DNA from: Deltaproteobacteria bacterium
GTDB taxonomy: Bacteria; Myxococcota_A; UBA796; SXON01
Direction: 5' to 3'
Length of the DNA: 60,858 nucleotides
Assembly (NCBI GenBank): GCA_947486185.1
Contig: CANKTH010000018.1
Location: 1 to 60,858 of the forward strand
Part shown: positions 34,440-44,200 of the stretch, one piece after another
Layout: the number at the start of each line of letters is the position of its first letter
Position numbering within the stretch: position 1 is the stretch's first letter
Translations under genes and position numbers: made by a program
Notes under the pieces: generated by a model
What the model was told of the DNA's origin: nothing
The model's database searches: none
Seen by the model: only the letters and a program-made list of their open reading frames with translations

Positions 34440-35365
34440 CGTTGTTCCTCTTCTGGCAGTGACAGTCTACCTCGCGTCCCCGCAGCGGGGACCGGCGAGG
34501 GCGAAACGGGCTGGGATCCTACGGGTCCGATCAAGCCGGCAGCGGCGAGCAGTTCGAGCGTCCAGGCGTGCCGACCGGCGGTGACGAGGCGGGGTGAGGC
34601 CGGCGCGCCCCCGAGCAGCCGCGACTTCGGAAAATCATCAACGACCCTTCCGGATTGCATGACGACGATCCGCGTGCAGGCGTAGAGCACCATGGCCAGG
34701 TCGTGACTCACCAGGAGCAGCCCCCGGCTACCTTGGACGCCTGGCGTCAGCCGACCTTCGGCGTCGCGTGCACCCAACAGCAGATCGATCACTGCCGCGC
34801 GGCGAGCCGCGTCCAGGCCCGCCGTGGGCTCGTCGGCGAGGATCAGCCGGGGCCGCGCGATCGACAGCATCGCAAGGGTCACCCGTCGTTTTTCTCCGCC
34901 CGAGAGGGCATCCGGCCGGGCGTGCTCTCGCCCGCTCAGGCCCACGCGCGCCAGGGCTTCGGCGCTCCGGGCCGTCGGATCGGCCCCCGGTTGGTGGACC
35001 CTCAACGACTCCGCGAGGATCTCGGCGACGTTCAGGCCAGGGTTCAGGGATGCGCCCGCGTCCTGGAGCAGGAGCTGGGTCTGGCGCCGTAGCCGAGACT
35101 CTGCCGCGCCGCCCAGCCGGCTCGGGTCGTCGCCCAAGACCCGGAGCTCGCCCCCGTCGCGCGGCAACAGGCCCAGGGCCACGCGGAGCAGCGTGGTCTT
35201 GCCGCAGCCGCTCTCCCCGATGAGGCCGACGATCTCGCCAGGGTAGACGTCGAGGTCCACCGCGTCCAGCGCGCGGGTGTCCGGTCCGCCGGCGAGCCGT
35301 CGCCGAAAACCCGCCTTCCAGGTCTTGTGTACGCCGCGGAGCGAGAGGAGGGGGGCCTCTACCAT
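34436..35365 (-). CDS. Oligopeptide-type ABC transporter ATPase, OppF-like
   Basis: A 309-residue ATPase. Walker A is GESGCGKTT (about residues 50-58), the Q-loop LLLQDAGASLNP, signature LSGGEKRRVTLA, Walker B LILADEPTAGLD and H-loop VSHD. The Q-loop wording with SLNP is characteristic of the OppF/DppF subfamily. The C-terminal extension is short and lacks a clear Cys-rich peptide-transporter tail. It would form the heterodimeric motor with the next ATPase. It overlaps both neighbours by a few bases. Confidence 0.9.
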   Translation of the reverse strand: MVEAPLLSLRGVHKTWKAGFRRRLAGGPDTRALDAVDLDVYPGEIVGLIGESGCGKTTLLRVALGLLPRDGGELRVLGDDPSRLGGAAESRLRRQTQLLLQDAGASLNPGLNVAEILAESLRVHQPGADPTARSAEALARVGLSGREHARPDALSGGEKRRVTLAMLSIARPRLILADEPTAGLDAARRAAVIDLLLGARDAEGRLTPGVQGSRGLLLVSHDLAMVLYACTRIVVMQSGRVVDDFPKSRLLGGAPASPRLVTAGRHAWTLELLAAAGLIGPVGSQPVSPSPVPAAGTRGRLSLPEEEQR

Positions 35366-36114
35366 CGCCCACCCGCGATCTGGCGCGTCGCCTCAACCAA
35401 TACGCGGCCGGCGCCGACGAGGGCCTCGAGACGCGGCGCCTCTTCGACGGTGCGGCCCTCATCCATCACCACGATCCGGTCCGCGAAGCCCGGGAGCAGA
35501 CGGAGATCGTGGGTGATCAGCAGCACCCCTCCCCCGTCGTCCGCGAGCTTGCGGAGCCTCTGGAGCACGGTCCGCTGCACGGAAACGTCAAGTCCGCTGG
35601 TGCACTCATCGGCGATCAACACCGCACTCTTGCGTGCCAGGGCGGCGGCGATCGCGGCGCGCTGGGCCATCCCGCCCGAGAGCTCGTGCGGGAAACACGT
35701 GGCCACGGGGCCGGGAGTAGAGAAACCCGCGGCCTCGAGCCACGGAAGCGGATCTTCGTCTACACCGGCGAGTCGCGCGGCCTCCCGGATGGTCCGCCCC
35801 ACCCGCCAGAGTGGATCGAGCCCGCCGCGTCCGTCCTGGGGCACCAGCGCCACCCGTGCCCCGCGGACTCTCGCAAAATCAGCCTCGGTCTTACACGGTT
35901 GGCCGTCGACCCACACCTCGCCCGCCACCCGACCGGGGAAGAACGGCAAGAGGCCGAGGAGCGCCCGCGCCGTGACCGACTTGCCGGACCCCGAATGGCC
36001 GACGAGCGCGACCAGCTCACCCGCGCGGACGCCGAAGGAGGCGTCGTGCACGAGCGTCCGTCCCGGTGCCTCGATCCGTAACGATCGTGCTTCGAGGAGG
36101 AGCTCAGCCGACAT
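35359..36114 (-). CDS. Oligopeptide-type ABC transporter ATPase, OppD-like
   Basis: A 251-residue ATPase. Walker A is GHSGSGKSV, Q-loop VPQDGRGGLDPL, signature LSGGMAQRAAIA, Walker B VLIADECTSGLD (Cys in place of the usual Pro) and H-loop ITHD. It is shorter than typical OppD (about 330) because the C-terminal extension is missing. The start at 36114 gives an 11-base overlap with the permease gene; the open frame upstream of it is Arg-rich and lies inside that gene. All catalytic residues are present, so it should hydrolyse ATP. Confidence 0.9.
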   Translation of the reverse strand: MSAELLLEARSLRIEAPGRTLVHDASFGVRAGELVALVGHSGSGKSVTARALLGLLPFFPGRVAGEVWVDGQPCKTEADFARVRGARVALVPQDGRGGLDPLWRVGRTIREAARLAGVDEDPLPWLEAAGFSTPGPVATCFPHELSGGMAQRAAIAAALARKSAVLIADECTSGLDVSVQRTVLQRLRKLADDGGGVLLITHDLRLLPGFADRIVVMDEGRTVEEAPRLEALVGAGRVLVEATRQIAGGRW

Positions 36115-36922
36115 TCGCCTCCCCTGTCGCCTCGCTGAGGCCGTAGATCCCGACCACGCCCAGCCAGATCGCCAACGCCGGCGCGAGCCACGCCCAGGGG
36201 TTCCCCTCGACGACCCCCAGCTCAAAGGCCAACATATTGCCCCAGGAGGGGGTGGGCTCGGGCACGCCGAAACCACCGAGGTAGGACAGGGTGGTCTCGA
36301 GGACCACCATCTGGGTGAACGCCCGGAGCGCGTGCCGCAGCACGAGGCCCCGGGTGTTCACCCAGAGGAGGTGATAGAACAGGATTCGGGCGGGAGAGAT
36401 GCCGTGAGCCCGTGCCGCGACGACGAACTCGGCCCGGATCAGCGCCTGTAGCCGCGCGGTGACCGCGCCAGAGAGAGCAGGCGCGCAGATCACGCCACAA
36501 AAGCCCGCGATCCACCAGATCTGGCTGGAGCCGGCTGCCGCGTCAGCTGAACCCCCGTAGATCGACAAGCCGAGCAGCACCAGGACCAGGCCGGGGATCG
36601 CCGCGACGACCCCCATCAGCCACGCCGCGGCCGCCCCGCTCACGCCGCCCCGCGCCCCGGACAACACGCCTGCTGCGAGCCCGATCCCGACCGTGAGCAG
36701 CGCGGCGAGGAGCCCGGGCTCGACGAACGCGGCGGTGCCGTGGAGGAGCCGGCGGGCGACGTCGCGGCCGAGGTGATCGGTGCCCAGCCAGTGACTCGCG
36801 CTCGGGCCCGCGCTGCGGAGCTCCGGCGTCAGGTCAGCGACGGGATCGTAGCCGGAGAGCGCCGATAGGAGGCGCAGAACCAGGAGGAGCCCCAGCACCG
36901 CGAACCCCAGCCGTCGGCTCAT
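36104..36922 (-). CDS. ABC transporter permease, OppC/DppC-like
   Basis: A 272-residue inner-membrane protein with about six hydrophobic segments. An extracytoplasmic stretch HWLGTDHLGRDVARRLLHG after the first helix is the hallmark of DppC-type permeases. The EAA loop reads EFVVAARAHGISPARILFYHLL, followed by TTLSYLGGFGVPEPTPSWGNML, a family block. The start ATG overlaps the upstream permease stop (ATGA); the earlier in-frame codons are Pro/Arg-rich and discarded. Confidence 0.9.
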   Translation of the reverse strand: MSRRLGFAVLGLLLVLRLLSALSGYDPVADLTPELRSAGPSASHWLGTDHLGRDVARRLLHGTAAFVEPGLLAALLTVGIGLAAGVLSGARGGVSGAAAAWLMGVVAAIPGLVLVLLGLSIYGGSADAAAGSSQIWWIAGFCGVICAPALSGAVTARLQALIRAEFVVAARAHGISPARILFYHLLWVNTRGLVLRHALRAFTQMVVLETTLSYLGGFGVPEPTPSWGNMLAFELGVVEGNPWAWLAPALAIWLGVVGIYGLSEATGEANVG

Positions 36923-37962
36923 AGGACGCTCCGGAGCCGGGGATCGAGCCAGAGCCGCAGGAGGTCGGCGACCAAACGGGCTGTGGTGACCGCGAGAGCG
37001 GCCGCCAGCGTCAGGCCGATCGCGAGCGGAACGTCTCGGAGGAGGCACGCTTGCCACAACATCGCGCCGGCGCCGTTGATGAGCAACATCCGTTCGACCA
37101 CGAGCAGCCCGGCGATAGCCGAGGCGCTGCGGCTCGCGGCAAGCTCAAGCAGCACGGGCAGGAGGTTGAGCAGGAGGTGGGGCCATACGGCCGCGCCCCG
37201 GGCGAAGGTCGCCTCGATGAACGGCGCGGCGCGAAGTTCACGTAACGCTGCATGTAAAGCGGCGTGTTGTTCGGTCAGGCCCGCAGACGCCACACCCACG
37301 AGGAGCACGGCCAGCGCGCTCCGTAAGCCGCTGTCGGTGTCGGGCAGGGCAAACCATTCGGGGCGCCCGATGAGCCCGTGCTCGATGCCCCACCACGCTG
37401 CGGCGTTGAACCCGCCAACGAGGAGGAACGCCGCGAGAAAGGCCGGAACCACGGAGAGGCTACGCAAGAAGCCGGTGAGCTCGGGCCCGCCGGGCCGCCC
37501 ACTGACCACCCGCTTCGAGGTCCACAGAGCCGTCACCAGCGCGGCGACAAGACCGGTCAGGAGGCCGGGAATCAGCACGGCCGCGGAGTGTCGCGCCCCC
37601 TGGACCACCAGCTCCGTCACTGGCGTGCCGGGCCGGTAGGTCAGCGACGTTCCCAGCTCACCGCGAGCGAGCCGGCCGAGCGTCAGCCAGAGCCGCTCCG
37701 AAACCGGGCGATCCAGGCCCCATTCGGCGGCGAGCACCGGGCGGAGCTGGTCGGCGTTGGGCAACAGGTCCACGGCGTCCCCCGGAGCGAGCGCGATCAG
37801 GAGCTGCACCAGGAGCGCCGCGCCGAGGAGCCGCAGGGTGAAGCTCCCAAAGCCCGCGACGGTGGGCACGACCCACGACGGGAGAGGCGCGGATCGCGAC
37901 CCGGCGAGCCCCAGGCGGGCCTCCTCCGTCTCCGAGCCGGCCGGTACGCGCGACCCGGTCAC
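36919..37962 (-). CDS. ABC transporter permease, OppB/DppB-like
   Basis: A predicted 347-residue inner-membrane protein. After a hydrophilic N-terminus of about 40 residues there are six or so membrane segments. It shows RLARGELGTSL (the usual DppB block after helix 1) and a degenerate EAA loop, ATFARGAAVWPHLLLNLLPV, before GLLVVERMLLINGAGAM. The EAA loop departs more from consensus than in the partner permease. The GTG start has no evident Shine-Dalgarno site, and a later in-frame start remains possible, so the N-terminus is uncertain. It is 60 bases after the binding-protein gene. Confidence 0.83.
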   Translation of the reverse strand: MTGSRVPAGSETEEARLGLAGSRSAPLPSWVVPTVAGFGSFTLRLLGAALLVQLLIALAPGDAVDLLPNADQLRPVLAAEWGLDRPVSERLWLTLGRLARGELGTSLTYRPGTPVTELVVQGARHSAAVLIPGLLTGLVAALVTALWTSKRVVSGRPGGPELTGFLRSLSVVPAFLAAFLLVGGFNAAAWWGIEHGLIGRPEWFALPDTDSGLRSALAVLLVGVASAGLTEQHAALHAALRELRAAPFIEATFARGAAVWPHLLLNLLPVLLELAASRSASAIAGLLVVERMLLINGAGAMLWQACLLRDVPLAIGLTLAAALAVTTARLVADLLRLWLDPRLRSVL

Positions 37963-38022
37963 CGAGGCGGCGCGGCCGCCGGGGGCGGCGCGGCGTGCGG
38001 GAAGGGCAGAGCCGGGCTCACC

Positions 38023-39504
38023 CTACTTCATCTCCCAGGTCGAGACAAAGCTGAAGAAATAGAACGGGTGGACGAGCACATTCTTGACGCGGGTCGAGAG
38101 GGCCGCGAAGCTGTCCAGGGTCCACAAGAACAGCATCGGGCGGTCGTCATGGATCGCCTGGTGGGCCTTACGCAGCGCGAGCTTCCGCACCTGGGGATCC
38201 GCGGCGTCCCGCGCCTCGTCGAGGAGCACATCGACCGCCGGATTGGAGTAGGACACGAAATTCCTGCTTCCTTTGGAGTAGAACTGCTCGCGTACGTCCT
38301 CGTTGCGGTCGAACGACCACTGGGAGAGCAAGAGGTCGAACTCCCGGGCGCTCCACACGCGGCTCTTCCACGCTGCGTCCTGCAAGAACTCAACCTGCAC
38401 CTTCACGCCGGCGGAGAGGAGCTGGCTCTGCAGGTTGATAGCGACATCTTGGGCGCTCTCAAGCGCCTGGTGCGCGGTCACCTTCAGGGTGAGCGGCCGA
38501 CCGCCCTTGGTCCACAACCCGCCTTCCAGTGTGTAGCCGGCCTGGAGCATCCGCTCTGCCGCGCCGGCGCTGTTCTTCTTGTCGAGCGCGACCTCGTGGT
38601 TGTAAAACGGGCTCGAACGTACGAAAGGCCCCGAGAGGCGGTCCCCGGTGCCGATCGGCGCGAGCAGGGCGTCGATGTCGATCATCATGCCCAGCGCAGC
38701 GCGTACCTCGGGGTTGTCGAAGGGCTCACGTTTGAGGTTGTAGCCCAGGTACCACCAGGAGTTGGTCTGGTACGGATAGAGCTCGACCTTGCGGTTGTTC
38801 TGCAGGAGCGGCAGGTCGCGCGGGAGCACGCGGACCAGCGCCTCGAGGCTCTCATAAAGGAGGAGCTTGGCCTGGTAGTTCTTGTCCGAGACCTCGCGCA
38901 TGGTGATCTGCGCGACGCCTGCGCTGGTCGTCGTCGCCGAGAGGCTGATGGAGTTGTCTTCGTTATACTTCAGGAGTTTATAGGGCCCACTGCCGATCGG
39001 GGCCGTCCGGAAGGCGTCGGTGCGCTTGACCGTCGTGCTCTTGAATCGGGCGGCCGGCAGGATCTTGAAGGTCAGCTTGTCCTCAGGCCGAAGCTCCGCG
39101 CGCCCAAAACGCAACTTCACCGAGCGTTCTCCCGCCTCGACCGCCTCGGAGATGAACGCGACCCGGCCGGCCTCGGTGGACGCGGTCGCGGCTTCCTTCA
39201 TCGCGCGGATGGTGAACACCACGTCGGCCGGGGTCACCAGGGTGCCGTCGTGCCAGCGTGCGTCGCTCCGGAGCGTGACGGTCATCTCGGTGCGGTCGGG
39301 GCTCAGCTCGCCCGACTCGGCGAGGAGCGGGATGGTCGCCAGTTCGGGGTCGTCCGCGTAGAGGGACTGAAAAAGAAGCTCGTTTATCCTGGCTTCGGCC
39401 ATGGAGGAGCCGAAGAGGGGGTTGACGATGGCCGGGGCCTGGTCTTCCGCGTACCGGAGGTTTCCAGCCAACACCATCGTGAGCGTGCTTATCAGGATCC
39501 ACAT
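38023..39504 (-). CDS. Peptide-type ABC substrate-binding protein (SBP_bac_5)
   Basis: A 493-residue extracytoplasmic solute-binding protein of the oligopeptide/nickel cluster. A short signal (WILISTLTMVLAG) has no lipobox Cys. Family signatures are RYAEDQAPAIVNPLF at the start, WHDGTLVTPADVVFTIRAMK, IGSGPYKLLKYNED, WWYLGYNLKREPFDNPEVRAAL and GGRPLTLKVTAHQ. The ligand is likely a peptide, judged from the M28 peptidase in the operon. GAGG is seen six bases before the ATG. It lies downstream of the pseudokinase, carboxypeptidase-regulatory-like and lipoprotein genes in the same operon. Confidence 0.92.
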   Translation of the reverse strand: MWILISTLTMVLAGNLRYAEDQAPAIVNPLFGSSMAEARINELLFQSLYADDPELATIPLLAESGELSPDRTEMTVTLRSDARWHDGTLVTPADVVFTIRAMKEAATASTEAGRVAFISEAVEAGERSVKLRFGRAELRPEDKLTFKILPAARFKSTTVKRTDAFRTAPIGSGPYKLLKYNEDNSISLSATTTSAGVAQITMREVSDKNYQAKLLLYESLEALVRVLPRDLPLLQNNRKVELYPYQTNSWWYLGYNLKREPFDNPEVRAALGMMIDIDALLAPIGTGDRLSGPFVRSSPFYNHEVALDKKNSAGAAERMLQAGYTLEGGLWTKGGRPLTLKVTAHQALESAQDVAINLQSQLLSAGVKVQVEFLQDAAWKSRVWSAREFDLLLSQWSFDRNEDVREQFYSKGSRNFVSYSNPAVDVLLDEARDAADPQVRKLALRKAHQAIHDDRPMLFLWTLDSFAALSTRVKNVLVHPFYFFSFVSTWEMK

Positions 39505-39538
39505 GGTCGCCTCTTAGCCGCTTACGCGGGGCCGGGGG

Positions 39539-40798
39539 TCAGTTCTCGCGTGAGTCGCCGCTCTTGCCGAGGTTCTGGAGCACGGAGAGGTCGCCGAGGG
39601 TCTCGTCGAGGGCGAGTACCTCGGGGAAGCTGCTGGCCAGTGCCTCGAGGGCGTCCAGCGCCAACCGTACGTTACCCGTGCGCATGCGCGCCGACGCCAG
39701 CGCGGCGAACAGGGTGGGCGAATTGATAGGCGTGACCTCGCGGGGATGCTCATGATCGAGGGCGAGCTCGGCGTAGGCCAGGGCACACGCCGGCTGGTCG
39801 GCGTCGAGCGCGCTCACCGCCCACCGGGTCAGGAGCCGGGCCCGGAGCCCCTCCACAAGGCGGAGCTCGTCGAGGAGGGCACGGGAGGCCGGGTCCCCGA
39901 GCGAGCCGAGCTCAGCGCGCCAACCGTCAAGCGCCGTGTCGAGGCTCCGCGCCGCGTTGCGGCAGCTCTCGGCCGGCGCACCCGCGGCGGGAAGAGCCAC
40001 CCCCAACGCGGCCAGTACGGAGGTGTCGTCTTGCGCCGGGACCCCGAAGCCGGCCGAAAAAAGCTGGGTTTCGAGGGGGTCCACAGGTGGCGTGATGGCG
40101 GCTGCCTCGGCGTCCGCCCGCAGCTTCAGTGTCAGGTACAGGAGCGGGTCGAACAGGGCTCGGTTGAGGCCGGGTTTTTCTGCTACGACCTCGACGTGGA
40201 TCGGTTGGCCGCCGGCGCTCCGGAGGGCCTGCAGGTCGGCACCTCCCGCCCGGATCTGGGCGTGGAGCAGCATACGTTGACCCAGGGGCAAGGTGCGGAA
40301 GGTCTCGGGCGGGTCCCATGCGGGTCGACCCGACCAGGCGTTCATCAGCGGCCCGGCGACGGGGTCATCCACACCCGTGGCCGCCCCGCGCGCTTCGCCG
40401 TCATTCTGAGCCCACCCGACCAGGAGCGGGAGCACCGAGCCGCGGGGGGGGCCGCCGCGCGCCGCCCACGTGTCCCCGAGCCTGACCCAGGTCACGCGGG
40501 AAAGATCAGCCAACACATCGTAGAAGACCGCGAGCTCGCCCCACGCCCGACGCGCTACCGCACCGTCCCCGGTTGTGGCGCCCAGGAAGTCGTTTCGGTG
40601 AAACGCGATCCACGCGTCGCGGCCGCCCCGATCGACCGTCGTCGAGAAGGTGTCAGGTGCCTGGACCACCCGCATGATCCAGCCCATCGCCAATGTGGCA
40701 TCGACGCCGCTCGAGCGAGCTTCTTGCCCGTCGCAGCTGAAAGATCCGAGGGCACAGAGCAGGACCGCCGCTCGGCGCCACCACGTCGATCTGCCCAC
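39539..40798 (-). CDS. Lipoprotein of unknown function
   Basis: A 419-residue predicted lipoprotein (signal core AAVLLCALGSFSC, lipobox FSC-D). The mature part is mainly helical with no family I recognise. The last 150 residues look like two or three TPR-type helix pairs (ACALAYAELALDHEH, LFAALASARMRTGNVRLALDALEALA). It starts at GTG and shares one base with the stop of the preceding gene (TAGTG), so it is coupled. It could be an adaptor between the membrane kinase-like protein and the transporter; that is inference from position. Confidence 0.72.
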   Translation of the reverse strand: MGRSTWWRRAAVLLCALGSFSCDGQEARSSGVDATLAMGWIMRVVQAPDTFSTTVDRGGRDAWIAFHRNDFLGATTGDGAVARRAWGELAVFYDVLADLSRVTWVRLGDTWAARGGPPRGSVLPLLVGWAQNDGEARGAATGVDDPVAGPLMNAWSGRPAWDPPETFRTLPLGQRMLLHAQIRAGGADLQALRSAGGQPIHVEVVAEKPGLNRALFDPLLYLTLKLRADAEAAAITPPVDPLETQLFSAGFGVPAQDDTSVLAALGVALPAAGAPAESCRNAARSLDTALDGWRAELGSLGDPASRALLDELRLVEGLRARLLTRWAVSALDADQPACALAYAELALDHEHPREVTPINSPTLFAALASARMRTGNVRLALDALEALASSFPEVLALDETLGDLSVLQNLGKSGDSREN

Positions 40799-41229
40799 TA
40801 CTCCCCCTCGTAGGACCCGCCGGCGCTCTGTGACCGATCCGGCAGCGCCGTCACGTCGATGTCGGCGTTGGAATTGTCAAGCTTTATGGTCTCTTCTGAG
40901 AGGGAAATCGTCGGGAGCATCAACTCACCGCGCCGGTAGTCGACGGTGACCTTCTCTTCGTGATAACCCACCTTGAACACGGCGACCTCGTAGGTGGTCC
41001 GGCGGCTGAGGCGCGTCCGGTTACCCGTTTCGTCACGCAGGTACTCGAAGCGGAAGCGCCCGGTGTCATCGGTGACGGTCTCGACATTGCCCGGCGCGAT
41101 GCGGATATTGGCGCGGGCAACAGCCTCGCCGTTCCGATCCACCACCGCGCCGCCGATGGAGCGGTTGGCGGCCAGGGCCGAAGGTGCGAGGAGGAGCCCG
41201 GCGAGTAGAATCCAGCGTCGCGGCTTCAT
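40798..41229 (-). CDS. Carboxypeptidase-regulatory-like domain protein
   Basis: A 143-residue exported protein. A signal peptide (ILLAGLLLAPSALA) is followed by one CarboxypepD_reg-like beta-sandwich: IGGAVVDRNGEAVARANIRI, TVTDDTGRFRFEYL and TYEVAVFKVGYHEEKVTV. The last 30 residues are polar. Such domains usually mediate protein or glycan contacts. The ATG overlaps the stop of the pseudokinase gene (ATGA). Confidence 0.83.
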   Translation of the reverse strand: MKPRRWILLAGLLLAPSALAANRSIGGAVVDRNGEAVARANIRIAPGNVETVTDDTGRFRFEYLRDETGNRTRLSRRTTYEVAVFKVGYHEEKVTVDYRRGELMLPTISLSEETIKLDNSNADIDVTALPDRSQSAGGSYEGE

Positions 41230-44200
41230 TGTACGCGCTCCCGGATGGTGTTGAGCCGGGCGATCTCGGTGTCCGCGCGGGACACCAGGTCACTACGGGC
41301 TCGGGTGTTGACGTGCTGGCGGTATCGTTCCCACGCGCGGGTGGCGTTGGTCAGGAGGTCAAGGTCGTCGGCGTCAGCGTAGAAGCGACCTTGCCAAGCC
41401 GCGGCCTGAATCTCGTAGATCTCCGCCTTCTTGACGAACACCAGCTCGGTGGGGATGCGTGCCCAATAACGCTCGGCGAGGCTGGCCTTGTCGAGGGCGG
41501 CCTGGTAGTCGCCGTGGTTGACCAGCCATCGGGCGTCGTCGATCAAGAAGATGGGGTTGTACTGGTTTTCCGGCACCGCCATGATCTGGTCGAGATAACG
41601 CCGGGTCTGGCGATCATCGCCCTTCCGCGAGGCGTTCATCAGGAGCAAGGTGCGTGACCGGGTGTACGCCGGCTCTGAGATCGTGACCGACTCCAGGTCG
41701 CTGACCGCGGTGGTGGTCAGTCGGCCGGACTTGGTGGAGGAAGCGTAAGGATCGAGGTCCTCGTTGTCCCGACCCACGGGCTCGGCTTCCGCCACCCCGT
41801 CTTCGCCTTCTTCAGGTTCCGGCTCCACGGTGCGCGAGGTGCTCGCGGGGCTCGTGGTGCGGGCCGCGCTGGAGGTGGTCGAGGGGCTGGTCGTAGGGCT
41901 GGTGCTGCGTGTCGTGCTGCTGGAGGTCGGGCTGGTGACGGCGGGGCTCCGGACCGTCGGGCTCGTTCCGGTGCCGCTCGACGTGCTGGAGGTGGCAGAC
42001 CCGGCCTTGGCCGTGGACGCGGGCGATGAACCAGTGCTCTTGACCGGAGTGGATCGGATCGGCGTGCTCGTGATGGGCGGCTCGTCCGTGGAGAGCGGCT
42101 CGACGCGTGGGGGCGCGTCCTTCGCGCCCGTAGGCGGTGCCCCACTGGCTGCCGCTACCGGCACGCCGCTCGGGGCTGGCGCGGCTTCTGCCGTTTCTGC
42201 GGTGGGATCGGGCGCAGCCTCCGAAGGCGCAGGCGCCGCCACCGGAGGCGCCTCGGCTGCGGGCGCCGCCGCCTCGGGCGCAGCTGGCGGGGGCGCGACC
42301 TGGACCTCGTGGCCCCCGGACTCATAGGCGCTGAGCCGGCTCCACCAGAACAAGAGGCCCCCGCCGCAGATCAACAGTCCGCTCAAGGCCATCAGCGCGG
42401 CGGCGGCAGGCAGCCAGGCGCGGGTTCGCGGGGGCTCGAACTCATCCGCTGGCTCCTCCTCGGGGAGCGGCGCGAGCGGCGGTGGAGGCGCGGGTGGGGC
42501 GACGAGCGGGGTGGCATCGAGGTTCGGCTCGGCGTTCTCTCCCGGAGAGGGCGGCGGTTCGCCAACCGGGACGGACTGGCGGAGCATCACCGGCGGAAGG
42601 CTGGGCGCGTCGATCGCGGCGATCGGGCGCGCTTTGAGGCCGTCCGGCTCCTGCTCCGGCACCACCGTCGGCGGCGCGACGAGCGATCCGGCGAGCGGCG
42701 TCGGGAGCACGACTTCGAGTGGCTCGCCGACGAGCCCAGCGGAGAGCGCAGGCTTGACCCCGTGGAAAACGAAGGGGGTCACGGGGCGGGCCGGAGCCCC
42801 GAGGCCCGCGGGCTCGGGCGCGTCGAACGCGGAGTCGTCCGGTTCAGGGAGCGGAGGCGCAGGCAGCCAGGCCGCGGTGTTCACCGGGGTGGCTGCGATC
42901 GCGGCAGGCACGCCAGCCGCGGCCAGGAACGCGGCGGTGTTGTCGGGCCATACGGCCGGGTCGCGCGGGTTGGGCGCGGGCGCCGCGCCGACGGCGGGCG
43001 GGGTGGCGATTGGCGCCTCTTGACCCGGCTCGGCGGCGAGGGCCCCGCCGGAGGGCACGTCGGACGGGCCGCTCTCTTCGGCGGACGCAGGCGCCTCGGT
43101 GCTTTCAAATCCAAGCCTCGGAACTATGAAAGGGGCCAGCGTGCGGTGTTCGAGCTCGGAGCTCAGCACCGCCGGCGCGTCGCCGATGAAGGGGATCGAC
43201 CCGATACCGGTGACGCTCTGATCGTCGGCCTCGCGTACAGGCGGCGGGGTGGTCGGCCCGGGGGGGCCGGCGTCGTCGTCGGGGTGCCGGCCGCGCCAGC
43301 CTGGGCTGTCGGAGCGAGACGTGAAGGAGCCTGGCGCCGCCTCGCCGGCGGCGAGGCTTGCGGTACGACCCGGCTCATCCTCCTCGATCACGGCGGTGTG
43401 CTCGGCAGGCTCGGGCGCGGGGTCGGCGATAGGCGGGCCGAGCCGCGGGAGCTCGGCGGCTAGAGGCGGCAGGTCCACAGGCGGGCGGACGGCGAAATTC
43501 GGGAGCTCCGCTCCGGCGCTGGACGTCTCGGGCTCGGAGAGATCGAACTGGGTGCCGAGCGTCTCGGTGTGCTCGCCCAGATCGGTCTCGGGGTCGAGGT
43601 CATCGAGCGGGGGGGCCAACGCCATGCGCGCGATACCAGGGGCGGCTACCGGCAGTGGGTCGGTGTCCACCCGACGATCCGGGTGGGCGTGGCCGGACTC
43701 GGGCTCGTCCGGCACCGCGCCCACCGGCAGGTTCTCCAACAACGGCGCCAGGAACAGCCGCGTGTCCTCGGCGATGGTGGCAAAGGAGTAGCCTGCCATC
43801 AAGCCCCGCAGATCCTCACGCAGCACGAACGCCCGTTGGTAGCGGTGGCGGGGGTTGAGCGACAGCGCGCGCGCCAGCACCTTGTCCAGCCCGGGCATGA
43901 GCTCTTTGACCCTGCCGATCTGCCCGTTGATCTCCGCCCGGCGGATGCGGTGGATCGTCTGCAGGTTTGAGTCCGCTCGGAACAGGTTGTCGAGCGTCAA
44001 CGCCTCATAAAGCACGGCGCCGAGCGAGAAGATGTCGCTTACCGGCGTGAGCTTCTGGTCCGGCTGGGTCTGCTCGGGCGACAGGTATTCCATCCGGCTC
44101 GGCACCGGCCCCGCGACCCCGCCGTGTGGGAGCGCCGTCGGGCTCCGGGTGAGGCCATAGGCGCCGACCACCACTTTGCCTTCACGCGTCAGGAAGATCG

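Noticed and set aside
37378..39726. 782-codon plus-strand open frame
   Set aside because: Antisense to the permease and binding-protein genes, which have clear family motifs; its translation is Arg/Gly-rich without any motif.
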